Shown piece after piece: positions 15,302-22,594 of a stretch of 22,602 nucleotides of DNA. Every line of letters starts with the position of its first letter. Positions within the stretch are counted from its first letter, which is position 1. The position numbers and the translations under genes are program-made. Source of the stretch: Methylococcaceae bacterium UBA662 (GTDB taxonomy: Bacteria; Pseudomonadota; Gammaproteobacteria; Methylococcales; Methylomonadaceae); contig DBNW01000051.1 of the NCBI GenBank assembly GCA_002299425.1, forward strand, positions 1-22,602, in the 5' to 3' direction. The notes beneath the pieces were generated by a model. It had not been told where the DNA came from, ran no database searches, and saw only the letters and a program-made list of their open reading frames with translations.

Positions 15302-15650
15302 GAGAATGCGGTTGGCTAGTGAATGAGCTGCGGAATTATACCCGATTGCTCAAGGTAAAGGGGAGGCCCTTTGCGCGGATTAGGGTCTGGCGCTTAATCG
15401 AGCAATTGTATCGGAAAAGCTGTCCAGAACGGCCACCTAGGTGGGCTTAGCCTAGCTCCCTGTCAAGGGTGCGCCGGGTTTGATACCGTTGCCAAGCATA
15501 AAACGGATTGCCTCGCAAAACGCGCTTAAGACCGTTTACACACTCGCCAAATGCGTGAGCTGAGGGAGGCAATGGCTCAGCAGCAAGGGAAAATAGCAAT
15601 CAATGGGTTGGGTTTGCCTGGCCTATTTTTCGTGTTAGCAGGTTTCAGGC
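15302..15650. other. Intergenic region between beta-RFAP synthase and tRNA-Thr
   Basis: About 350 bp with no reading frame I believe in. It holds the -10 box of the beta-RFAP synthase gene at its left end and borders the tRNA terminator at its right end. I see nothing else structured in it. Confidence 0.5.
15335..15340 (-). promoter_or_regulatory. Probable -10 box for the beta-RFAP synthase gene
   Basis: Minus-strand TATAAT, 34 bp upstream of the start codon. No convincing -35 box at the expected distance. Confidence 0.35.
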
Positions 15651-15694
15651 ATAAAAAAAGGACTTAGATGCAAACCTAAGTCCTTGATTTTTTT
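15651..15694 (-). terminator. Rho-independent terminator of tRNA-Thr
   Basis: A perfect 10-bp stem, AAGGACTTAG (15658-15667) with CTAAGTCCTT (15676-15685), and an 8-nt loop. On the minus strand it is followed by a run of seven Ts, 8 bp beyond the tRNA 3' end. On the plus strand it is followed by GA and seven Ts, so it could work in both directions. Confidence 0.85.
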
Positions 15695-15769
15695 GGAGCT
15701 GGTGAGGGGATTCGAACTCCTGACCGGCTGATTACAAATCAGCTGCTCTACCAACTGAGCTACACCAGC
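15694..15769 (-). tRNA. tRNA-Thr (anticodon UGU)
   Basis: A complete 76-nt cloverleaf with encoded CCA. The acceptor arms are GCTGGTG/CACCAGC with discriminator T, the D arm is GCTC/GAGC, and the anticodon stem GCTGA/TCAGC encloses loop TTTGTAA, giving anticodon TGT (threonine ACN codons). The T loop is TTCGAAT. The T stem AGGAG/CCCCT has one A-C mismatch (52:62), an odd detail in an otherwise standard gene. It has its own promoter and terminator, so it is a single-gene unit. Confidence 0.97.
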
Positions 15770-16082
15770 AAAGTCCGGCTATGATACACGATTAATGCCG
15801 TTTGCCAAACCCACAAACGCTGCAACACCCTGTTTTTTTTCTGACACAGTGGTGCTGTCATTATTATCATCGAGCTTAATGCGGCCAAATTTGCGACCAG
15901 CGAACCGATCGACTCGGTCCGATGAGTCCCTAGCTGAAATTCAGCAAACGCGAGGTGCAAGAACCTGGCTTTCGCTTTGCTACGCGCCGCGTTTGATAAA
16001 TGCCGCATTGAAACTTTTGGGCATCCGTCTGGTGACGGTGCTAATTGGGCGGCGTGTGCAATTTACTCTATTTTTCAGGGGC
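15770..16082. other. Intergenic region between tRNA-Thr and prsR
   Basis: About 313 bp. It holds the tRNA promoter at the left end. The rest shows open frames on both strands, but these overlap the tRNA or the end of prsR and look non-coding. A 5-bp inverted repeat GACTC/GAGTC (15911-15928) is present. No clear terminator follows prsR. Confidence 0.5.
15781..15808 (-). promoter_or_regulatory. Sigma-70 promoter of tRNA-Thr
   Basis: Minus strand: -35 TTGGCA (15803-15808), 16-bp spacer, TG-extended -10 TATCAT (15781-15786). The expected transcription start falls about 5 nt before the tRNA 5' end. Confidence 0.6.
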
Positions 16083-17444
16083 TTATTCGGCCGTTTGAAT
16101 GCCGTGCTTGTCCATCAAGCCGTACAATGTCGGTCGGGTCACGCCCAGCATTTTGGCGGCTTTGGTGATGTTGTGGTCAGTTAACACTAAGGCTTTTTTT
16201 ATAGCGGCGGATTCTGCTTGTTCCCGCACTGTTCTTAAATTAAACGATGCCAGGCCGCTGCTGGCATCAACCTGCGGCAGTTGTAAATCGTCCGCCGTCA
16301 AATAGCGTTGGTCAGCTAAGATAACGGCCCGCTTGATTCTGTTTTCCATCTCCCGGACGTTGCCAGGCCAAGGGTATTGCTCTATCGCCAGAATGGCATC
16401 GTTGGTAAAACCGATAATTTTTTTTTGGTGGGCGGCGTTAAAACGTTTTAGCAAGGCGGTGGCGATCATGACGGCATCGCCTTCGCGTTGCCTTAAGGGC
16501 GGAATGTGGATGCTGATCTCGCTTACTCGGTAGTAAAGATCTAGCCTGAACTTGCCCTGATCAATCAGGGATTGCAAATTTTGATGGGTGGCGCAAACAA
16601 TACGCACGTCAATCGGTATCGATTTTCTACCGCCTAGGCGCTCAATCGTGCGTTCCTGCAAAAAGCGCAGTAGTTTAGCTTGCAGTGCGATCGGTAAGTC
16701 GCCGATTTCATCCAGAAAAAAAGTGCCTTGGTTGGCAAATTCAATTTTACCTTTGGTTTGTTGCGAAGCACCGGTAAAAGCCCCTTTTTCATAACCAAAC
16801 AATTCACTCTCTAGCAGATTTTCAGGGATAGCGGCGCAATTAACCGCCACAAAAGGCCGTTCAGCCCGGGTGCTTAAGCTGTGGATGGCTTTAGCGAAAA
16901 CTTCTTTGCCAGTACCGCTCTCGCCTAGCAGCAAAATGGTAATGTCGGTTGGTGCCACTTTATCAACCATGCGGGATAGGTCTTGCATGCTTTTGCAAGC
17001 GGCGATGATTCCGGTTAACGGTTCACAGGTTGTTTGCTGGAGTTGCAGGTAAGCTTTTTGCAGGCCCGCCAGTTGGAAAGCACGTCCCACTATTAAGGCC
17101 AGCGCATCCCGGTCAATCGGCTTTTGGTAAAAATCATAGGCACCCATGGCAACGGCTTTTATGGCGTTGTCACGGTCGTCATTGCCGGTCACGACGATTA
17201 CTTTAGTGGTTGGTGCCAACTGCAAAATTGCTTCCAGTGTCTTAAGGCCCTCGCCGGTATTCGCCGGGTCAGGCGGCAAGCCTAGGTCCAAGGTAACCAC
17301 ATCAGGGCGGTGCAACCCCACAGCGGCGAGGGCATCGGCCCGGTTGTCAGCCAGCACGACGTGATAATCGGCAAAGCTCCACTTGAGTTGTTTTTGCAGC
17401 CCCGGGTCGTCTTCAACGACCAGTAAAATCTGTTTTTGTACCAT
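16083..17444 (-). CDS. prsR: PrsR-type sigma-54-dependent response regulator
   Basis: PrsR proteins are NtrC-like activators linked to exosortase/PEP-CTERM surface-protein and exopolysaccharide genes, normally paired with a PrsK kinase. The 453 residues contain a receiver domain (acidic pocket E11-D13, phospho-acceptor D53 in TLDLGLPPDP, K108 in YQKP), a sigma-54 AAA+ domain (Walker A GESGTGKE 174-181, GAFTGA loop 221-226, Walker B TFFLDEIGD 241-249) and a Fis-type helix-turn-helix near the C-terminus (ITKAAKMLGVTRPTLYGLM). The GAFTGA loop is intact, so it should activate sigma-54 promoters. The PrsR label over a generic NtrC relative rests on the receiver wording and the adjacent asparagine-synthase-like gene. 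No prsK is visible; the next leftward gene is tRNA-Thr. Confidence 0.92.
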   Translation of the reverse strand: MVQKQILLVVEDDPGLQKQLKWSFADYHVVLADNRADALAAVGLHRPDVVTLDLGLPPDPANTGEGLKTLEAILQLAPTTKVIVVTGNDDRDNAIKAVAMGAYDFYQKPIDRDALALIVGRAFQLAGLQKAYLQLQQTTCEPLTGIIAACKSMQDLSRMVDKVAPTDITILLLGESGTGKEVFAKAIHSLSTRAERPFVAVNCAAIPENLLESELFGYEKGAFTGASQQTKGKIEFANQGTFFLDEIGDLPIALQAKLLRFLQERTIERLGGRKSIPIDVRIVCATHQNLQSLIDQGKFRLDLYYRVSEISIHIPPLRQREGDAVMIATALLKRFNAAHQKKIIGFTNDAILAIEQYPWPGNVREMENRIKRAVILADQRYLTADDLQLPQVDASSGLASFNLRTVREQAESAAIKKALVLTDHNITKAAKMLGVTRPTLYGLMDKHGIQTAE

Positions 17445-17489
17445 TGTGCTTAAAATGTTGTGGGCAGTTAGGAATAAGGAAAGCCGGCT

Positions 17490-19307
17490 TTACGAATGGG
17501 CGACCAGCCATTGTTCCAGCATTACCAGTATCCAAATCATCACCCCGTAATAAGCGGCATGGCCTTGTTTGTGTTGTTGGATTAATTGTTTACTCCATTC
17601 AGGATTGAGTATGCCCCGGCGGGCAAACGCTTCTACGTTGGCTAGGGCGAATGCTTGCAAATCCGGGTCGGTACGCATCCAGACTCCAAACGGTAGGCCG
17701 AAGCCTTGTTTTTTTTTCGCCAAAGTTTCCGGGGGCAAAAAACCCTGCATGGCTTCTTTGTAAAAAGAACGCAGGGTCAAGCCTTGCATTAACCAGTCAG
17801 ACCGGATGGATGCGGCAAAATCCAGTAGGTTCCGTTGTAGTAGGGGGTAAAAAACCTCAACCCCGGCCAGGGCACACATACTGTTTACTTTTCTTAAGTC
17901 GTTGTCAGCTAAGGTAAATTTTTGATCTAAAAACAACATGTTTTTGATTAAATCATCGCCTGGTCCACGCTGGTAGGTTTGTTGCAGGTTTTGCAACGGC
18001 AGTTCAGGGTTTATTTGCGCTAGGAAATCGCCGCTGAAAATTTGCGACAGCGGGGTGCGGTGCAGAAAGTTGTAAGTTTCAAGCCGCTGCGGCATCGGTA
18101 TAGTCGCCTGCTGGACATAGCTTTTCAGTTTGCGTAACAGCGGCAAATCCACAGCCAGGCCGGCTAAGACGGTTTTCGCTAAGTTGGGAATACGGTGGTA
18201 ACCGTTAAGCAGTTTTTGTTTGCCGTAGCGGGCATTGCCGGCAAAAATTTCATCTCCGCCATCACCCGCTAACAGTGTGTCCATGCCGTGTTCGCGGGCA
18301 AGCTTGGCGCAGTAATAGGTCGGGATGGCAGAGGCGTTGCCAAACGGTTCTTCATGGCTGCGGGCGATTAGGGGAATGGCGGCCAGAACGTCTTTTGGGG
18401 TGAGGTAATACTCGTGCAGCGTAGCTTGAAAATGCCGGGCGGTGGTGCGCGCGTAGCGCATTTCATCATAGCCGTCGGCGGCAAAGCCGATGCTAAAAGC
18501 ATCCACGGGACGGTGTGTGATTTTTTGGTACAGGCCAACGACGGTGCTGCTGTCTAGGCCGCCGCTTAAAAAAGCCCCCGTTTTAGGGCCGTGCGCGCAC
18601 AACCGCATGGCGTGCTGCAACTGTTCATGCAACTGTTCGTGCAAGGCTTTTTTAGGCAAAGTGCTGGCTGTGTAGCTTGGCTGCCAATAAAAACCCTGCT
18701 GCAAAAGGGTCTCATTAAATTCGACAAATTGCGCCGGTTGTAGCTTAAAAATGCCCTGGTAAATGCTGTCAGGGCTAGGGATAACGTGAAAATACAGGTA
18801 GTTGTAAATGCTCTGCGGGCTGATAGCCGGGGTTACCGCAGGATGGGCGATGACCTGGTCAAGTGCCGAGCCAAACACTAAATTTCCCCCCTGGATGCTG
18901 AACGTCAACGCACCCATGCCCACCCGGTCGATCGCCAGCAAGGCATACCCACGTTCTGGTTCCATTAGGCAACAAGCGAATGCACCGCCTAGTTGGGTTA
19001 AAACGTTTCTGCCTTCGCGCTGGTAACCGGCTATCAGCGCACACGCGGGGTTGTGTTGGTCGGACAACTGCGCTAAGGCATTGTCATGCCAAACCGGCTG
19101 TCCGGCAATAACGGCCAGTAACGGGCCGGATTGAAAAAAATGCGCGCTCTGGGTGAGTCCGTGGCCGCCGAGTTCCGCATTGGCTTGGCGGTGTTCGACT
19201 GCAAACGGTTGCACATTATCCTGCCCCGATGCCCTGCGTTGATGGGCGATGGAACCTGCAAAGTGTGGCTGTGAATGGGTTGATAGCCAACCGTAAATCG
19301 ACCCCAT
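17490..19307 (-). CDS. Asparagine-synthase-like amidotransferase lacking the N-terminal catalytic Cys
   Basis: The 605-residue protein has the AsnB layout: an N-terminal glutaminase-like domain (about 1-200) and a C-terminal adenylating synthetase domain with the PP-loop SGGLDSS (248-254), LLAGDGGDEIFAGNARY (345-361) and KKKQGFGLPFG near 540. The synthetase half looks active. The glutaminase half does not: the protein begins MGSIYGW where active enzymes begin MCGIxG, and the usual RGPD motif is replaced by QRRASGQD. It should therefore not hydrolyse glutamine in the standard way. The ATG has GGGGG 5 nt upstream, and no MCG start exists in frame nearby. Its position 45 bp before prsR suggests the exosortase-associated amidotransferase group thought to act on surface polymers, rather than asparagine synthesis. 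Confidence 0.85.
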   Translation of the reverse strand: MGSIYGWLSTHSQPHFAGSIAHQRRASGQDNVQPFAVEHRQANAELGGHGLTQSAHFFQSGPLLAVIAGQPVWHDNALAQLSDQHNPACALIAGYQREGRNVLTQLGGAFACCLMEPERGYALLAIDRVGMGALTFSIQGGNLVFGSALDQVIAHPAVTPAISPQSIYNYLYFHVIPSPDSIYQGIFKLQPAQFVEFNETLLQQGFYWQPSYTASTLPKKALHEQLHEQLQHAMRLCAHGPKTGAFLSGGLDSSTVVGLYQKITHRPVDAFSIGFAADGYDEMRYARTTARHFQATLHEYYLTPKDVLAAIPLIARSHEEPFGNASAIPTYYCAKLAREHGMDTLLAGDGGDEIFAGNARYGKQKLLNGYHRIPNLAKTVLAGLAVDLPLLRKLKSYVQQATIPMPQRLETYNFLHRTPLSQIFSGDFLAQINPELPLQNLQQTYQRGPGDDLIKNMLFLDQKFTLADNDLRKVNSMCALAGVEVFYPLLQRNLLDFAASIRSDWLMQGLTLRSFYKEAMQGFLPPETLAKKKQGFGLPFGVWMRTDPDLQAFALANVEAFARRGILNPEWSKQLIQQHKQGHAAYYGVMIWILVMLEQWLVAHS

Positions 19308-19349
19308 AAAACCCCCAATTTTGACATTAATAGCAGTAAAAACAATTGC

Positions 19350-19979
19350 CTAAAGCTTCGATGTTACCAACAGATAAACCTCATCCGCGAGTTGTTCGGC
19401 ACCCGCTAGGAGCGTTTCTAGTTCCTTGATTTTGGCATCCGCGAAGGCGCGATCTTTAAGGCTTCCGGTGTTGATATAAACGTTCAAGGCCGCTGTTTTC
19501 AGGCCGCCATAAGCCGCCATGGCCGCTGCCCCGGCATCGCTGATAGCACCTAAGCTGCCTTTTTCGGCGGCAATTTTGCTCAAAAGCATGGCTTCCTTGC
19601 AGGCTCTGGCACAAGCAATAGGGACTTCGGTCGCCTCTTTTAAGGCGACTTGTATGGCGGCACTGCGGGCTGCTTTCTCGCCATCGCTTTGTTTGGGCAG
19701 GCCGTAACAAGCCATCAGTTGGTTGAACACATCCACATCCGCTTGAATTAACGCGGTTAAGGTATGCCTGAGTGCGGTGGATTTTGCCGACAATGCCAGC
19801 ATGTCGGCTTCTACTTCAGCATAAGCCGGTTTGCCTAGGGTTAACTGGCAGATCATGTCGGTTAAGGCTGCCGCCTGAGCACCTAACAAGGCCGCTACGC
19901 TGCCCCCGCCGGGGGTCGCAGATTTACTGGCCAAGGCGTCTAAAAATTGCTGAATAGAGTGGTCTTTAATCGTGTTCAT
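19350..19979 (-). CDS. fchA: Methenyltetrahydrofolate cyclohydrolase, FchA type (cyclodeaminase family)
   Basis: FchA interconverts methenyl- and 10-formyl-tetrahydrofolate; in methylotrophs it links formate to the serine cycle and biosynthesis. The 209-residue protein is a stand-alone formiminotransferase-cyclodeaminase domain with the signature SATPGGGSVAALLGA (20-34) followed by a helical bundle. The expected length is about 210. Members of this family can also be formimino-THF cyclodeaminases of histidine degradation; no such genes are near, and the methylotroph setting favours FchA, although mtdA is also not in view. The stop is 42 bp before the asparagine-synthase-like gene on the same strand, so fchA may lead a three-gene operon with that gene and prsR. 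A TATAAT box is 114 bp upstream. Confidence 0.82.
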   Translation of the reverse strand: MNTIKDHSIQQFLDALASKSATPGGGSVAALLGAQAAALTDMICQLTLGKPAYAEVEADMLALSAKSTALRHTLTALIQADVDVFNQLMACYGLPKQSDGEKAARSAAIQVALKEATEVPIACARACKEAMLLSKIAAEKGSLGAISDAGAAAMAAYGGLKTAALNVYINTGSLKDRAFADAKIKELETLLAGAEQLADEVYLLVTSKL

Positions 19980-20093
19980 TGGGTTTTTTTGAATACCGAG
20001 AACGTGGCCGAATAGTTTTGACGTAAGGAAGTCTGGCGGTTAAAAGTTTTTAAAACAGGGGGCGTGGCAACCGATGCGGGGCGATTATACCGT

Positions 20094-20099
20094 AAAGAA
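20094..20099 (-). promoter_or_regulatory. Probable -10 box of the fchA operon
   Basis: Minus-strand TATAAT, 114 bp upstream of the fchA ATG, the only good promoter element in this gap. The -35 region at 17 bp (TTAGGC) matches poorly. Confidence 0.4.
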
Positions 20100-20113
20100 G
20101 AACGTTGCCTAAG

Positions 20114-20148
20114 GGTGTTTTTTGTCGGTTTTTTTTCACAAAAACACC
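20114..20148. repeat. T-rich inverted repeat
   Basis: GGTGTTTTT (20114-20122) is the exact reverse complement of AAAAACACC (20140-20148), with a 17-nt T-rich loop. It lies upstream of the fchA -10 box and is AT-rich, so it is weak as a terminator. Confidence 0.4.
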
Positions 20149-20219
20149 GATAAACCGGGTGAATACGGAGTCAGCGTTGGTTTGGCAGATTGGGTTTTTT
20201 AGGGGCCTGTTTTTTTGCG

Positions 20220-20245
20220 TACTGTTTTTTTAAGCTTAAACAGTA
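20220..20245. repeat. Inverted repeat around a TTTAAGCTTAAA palindrome
   Basis: TACTGTTT (20220-20227) pairs exactly with AAACAGTA (20238-20245). The loop contains most of the palindrome TTTAAGCTTAAA. It could be a hairpin in the rpiA 3' region or a protein-binding site. Confidence 0.4.
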
Positions 20246-20320
20246 GCTTTGAACGCCCTGTCCGCAAGCCCGTACACGACACACCCAGTACCAGAATCTG
20301 CCGGTTAGGCTTAAGGGAAG

Positions 20321-20363
20321 ACTGGGCGGGGATGCCGTTTTTTTAAACCGTAGCGTGCCCAGT
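20321..20363 (-). terminator. Stem-loop directly after rpiA
   Basis: ACTGGGC (20321-20327) pairs with GCCCAGT (20357-20363), enclosing a T7/AAACCG stretch; it begins 1 nt after the rpiA stop codon. There is no T-run after the stem on the minus strand, so an intrinsic terminator is doubtful. Confidence 0.3.
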
Positions 20364-20364
20364 G

Positions 20365-21051
20365 TCAGACAACCGGCACTCCCCGTTCGGTTATCTGGCC
20401 ATCTAAGACGGTAATGACACGGTAGGTTAAACCCATGAAAATCCCGTGTTCAACCACCCCTGAAGTGGCATCTAAGTGCCGACATAAAACCGTGCTATCT
20501 AGCGCGTCGGGGAAGACCGTGTCCAACACCAAATTGCCGCCGGAGGTGACGGCGATGCCGTCGTTGGCTGGGTTTTTTCGCAGCCCGCCAACCCCGCCTA
20601 AAGTTTTTAGGTGGGTTTTGACCAGTTGCCAGGCAAACGGCAACACTTCAATCGGGATGGGGTGGTTCTCGCCAATACGGGCAACAAACTTGCTGGAGTC
20701 GGCCAATACTAAAAATTTTCCGCCAGCCCTAGCGAGTAGTTTTTCTCTCACCAGGTCGGCACCGCGGCCTTTTAGCAGCGTTAAATCGGGTGCCACTTCA
20801 TCGGCACCGTCCACATACCAATCCAGCCCGGTGATCTGTTCCATGGCCAATAACGGCAACCCGCAGTTTTTAGCCTGAAGACCGCTGATGAGGGAGCTGG
20901 CGACGGTGTGCACTTGCAAACCGTCGTGGTGTACGCGTTTGGCCAGAGCTTCGATGAATAAATGGGCGGTTGAACCGGTACCTAATCCTACTAAGTCCCC
21001 GTTATCGATGTATTTTGCAGCGTGCTCGGCGATTTGTTGTTTCTCGTTCAT
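20365..21051 (-). CDS. rpiA: Ribose-5-phosphate isomerase A
   Basis: RpiA interconverts ribose 5-phosphate and ribulose 5-phosphate; in RuMP-cycle organisms this is part of regenerating the formaldehyde acceptor. At 228 residues it is full length. Phosphate-binding GLGTGSTA is at 22-29, DGADE at 81-85, KGRGA at 94-98, and the catalytic E103 lies in VREK, all at the same numbers as in E. coli RpiA as I recall them. GGVGGLRKN and HGIF near the C-terminus also fit. The ATG at 21049-21051 has no strong ribosome binding site. The upstream DHOD-like gene is on the same strand 94 bp away, so cotranscription is possible but not shown. Confidence 0.97.
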   Translation of the reverse strand: MNEKQQIAEHAAKYIDNGDLVGLGTGSTAHLFIEALAKRVHHDGLQVHTVASSLISGLQAKNCGLPLLAMEQITGLDWYVDGADEVAPDLTLLKGRGADLVREKLLARAGGKFLVLADSSKFVARIGENHPIPIEVLPFAWQLVKTHLKTLGGVGGLRKNPANDGIAVTSGGNLVLDTVFPDALDSTVLCRHLDATSGVVEHGIFMGLTYRVITVLDGQITERGVPVV

Positions 21052-21145
21052 AGTGTGTTTTTTTGCTTGAGTGGTTTAGGCTGAGAGGCTGGGTTGTTAC
21101 CCGTGTTTTCTGGTTTTTTGTGATGAGCTAGCAAGGCGGTAGCGA

Positions 21146-22162
21146 TTAACGCAATACCCCCGACGGGCTGGAATAACTGTCCAACACCTGCACATAATTA
21201 GCCCGTTCATAAGCCGACGGGTCGATGGCGTTTTGTTGGCTGACGCTGCCTTTTAGTTGGTTGACCGATGAGTAGTCATGCGCTTCTAACCAGCATGCCA
21301 ATTCGTCAAGGATTTCGCTAAGGCGTTTAGGGCCGTGTTCTAAGAGGGCACTGCACAACTGCACGGCATCGGCGCCGGCCAGCAGGGCTTTCAACACGTC
21401 GGGCATGTGGTGGAAGCCGCCGGTTACGGCCAGTGACAGCTTGTTGACGCGGCCATACAACAGGGCTGTCCAGCGGATTCGCAACAAGGCTTCCCTAGGG
21501 GTTGACAAGCTTAAGCGGGGAATGACTTCCAGGGTTTCCAAGTCAATGTCCGGTTGGTAAAAGCGGTTGAATAAAACCACGCCATCGGCACCGGACTCTT
21601 GCAATTGTTTAATGAAATGCACCGGTGAGCTGAACTGCGAGGACAGCTTCATGGCGACGGGTAAGGTCACATGCCGTTTCAGTTCCCGCAAAATAGCCAG
21701 ATAGCGGTTCTCCACGGTTTGGCTATTGTCTTGGCTGTCGGCGGCGATGTGGTAAACGTTCAGTTCCAGGGCATCGGCGCCGGCACTCTGCAAAGCCTGG
21801 CCATAATCGATCCAGCCGGTTAGCGAGGTGCCGTTCAGGCTGGCGATCACCGGAATGCCCAACGCCGCTTTGAGTGTTTGCAGGTGTTCTAAATACTGGT
21901 CTTGATAGGTTTTTAGGGTATCGGGAACGGGGTGGAACGAATCGGCCTCGCCATGCCCTAGGGCTTGTTGGTAGAAGAACCGTTCCCGTTGCCGGGCTTC
22001 GGATTCGATTTGTTCCTCGAACAGCGAATGCATGACCACGGCACTGGCACCGGCATCTTCTAAGCGTTTGGCGTCGTCCAACTTTTTAGTCAACGGCGAG
22101 GCCGATGGCAGCAGCGGGTTTTTTAGGGTAAAGCCGAGATAATTTGTTGTTAAATCAACCAT
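21146..22162 (-). CDS. Dihydroorotate dehydrogenase-like FMN TIM-barrel protein
   Basis: The 338-residue product belongs to the DHOD superfamily: N-terminal DLTTNYLGFTLKNPLLPSASPLT, ASLNGTSLTGW (107-117), ELNVY, MKLSS with K172, and the FMN-phosphate region AVTGGFHHMPD and GADAVQLCSALL (264-273). True PyrD of gammaproteobacteria is a membrane-bound class 2 enzyme of different wording, so this is probably not the pyrimidine enzyme. It fits the DHOD-like group found in several bacteria near pyruvate:ferredoxin oxidoreductase genes, whose substrate I do not know. No such oxidoreductase is visible here. The ATG has GGAGAC 4 nt upstream. It is divergent from the next gene, with a 204-bp gap. Confidence 0.9.
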   Translation of the reverse strand: MVDLTTNYLGFTLKNPLLPSASPLTKKLDDAKRLEDAGASAVVMHSLFEEQIESEARQRERFFYQQALGHGEADSFHPVPDTLKTYQDQYLEHLQTLKAALGIPVIASLNGTSLTGWIDYGQALQSAGADALELNVYHIAADSQDNSQTVENRYLAILRELKRHVTLPVAMKLSSQFSSPVHFIKQLQESGADGVVLFNRFYQPDIDLETLEVIPRLSLSTPREALLRIRWTALLYGRVNKLSLAVTGGFHHMPDVLKALLAGADAVQLCSALLEHGPKRLSEILDELACWLEAHDYSSVNQLKGSVSQQNAIDPSAYERANYVQVLDSYSSPSGVLR

Positions 22163-22366
22163 GACGGTCTCCGAAAGAAGGTGTTTTTAGACAAATGACG
22201 GTGCCGGTCTATTGGCTTGCGGCACCACCTAGATCATTTCCTGGCATCGGATTTTATCCGGACAAGCTTGCCACAGTTGTTAAATTACCTACGCTATATT
22301 ACGCAAATTTTATTGTAAAACCGGCTTAACTAACGGTACCAAACCCAAAAATGGAACTAAAACACT

Positions 22367-22594
22367 ATGAATCTTACTGCCGCCTGCAAACCCCGCCAAA
22401 GCGTTTTTGATCGATCCCGTAGGGACGTTGTTTTAAATATTGATGATTTGCTCAAAGACCGTATTCATCCGGATCAGTTTTTTGATGAAAATTTTATTAC
22501 CTCGGGAATGCAGACTTTACTGGACAAGGTCTTTGAGCGACTGGAAGGGCGCAGCAATCAGGCGAGTACATTCTTGCTGAGTGAAATGGTCTAA
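22367..22594 (+). CDS. Short frame resembling the N-terminus of a DUF499-type ATPase, cut before Walker A
   Basis: A 75-residue frame: CKPRQSVFDRSRRDVVLNI, then DLLKDRIHPDQFFDENFITSG and a FERLEGRSNQASTFLLSE stretch. As I remember it, DUF499 ATPases (about 1000 residues, often in defence-type clusters) begin with the same wording, CKPR.SVF..sRRDVVLDl.DL...RI....FF.EN..T.GM, and continue after the SxQ...F.L motif into a Walker A of the form MGGGKTH. Here the frame reads SEMV and then two stop codons, while AAAACC (22596-22601), which could encode the Walker Lys-Thr, sits in another frame. This suggests a frameshifted gene, but the window ends 8 bases later. Alternatives are a real small protein or a sequencing error. 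Confidence 0.5.
   Translation: MNLTAACKPRQSVFDRSRRDVVLNIDDLLKDRIHPDQFFDENFITSGMQTLLDKVFERLEGRSNQASTFLLSEMV

Larger units (their letters stand above)
19980..20364. other. Intergenic region between fchA and rpiA
   Basis: About 385 bp without a credible gene. It holds a likely -10 box for fchA and three inverted repeats in T-rich sequence: 20114-20148, 20220-20245 and 20321-20363. The last starts just after the rpiA stop and may end its transcript. Confidence 0.5.

Noticed and set aside
15916..15945. Hammerhead-ribozyme-like string (CCGATGAGTCC followed by GAAA)
   Set aside because: The core needs CTGATGA; here T4 is C, and the bases between the two core parts do not form stem II.
15760..16184. 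Open frames on both strands in the tRNA-prsR gap
   Set aside because: One overlaps the tRNA gene, the other the end of prsR; neither has recognisable motifs or a ribosome binding site.
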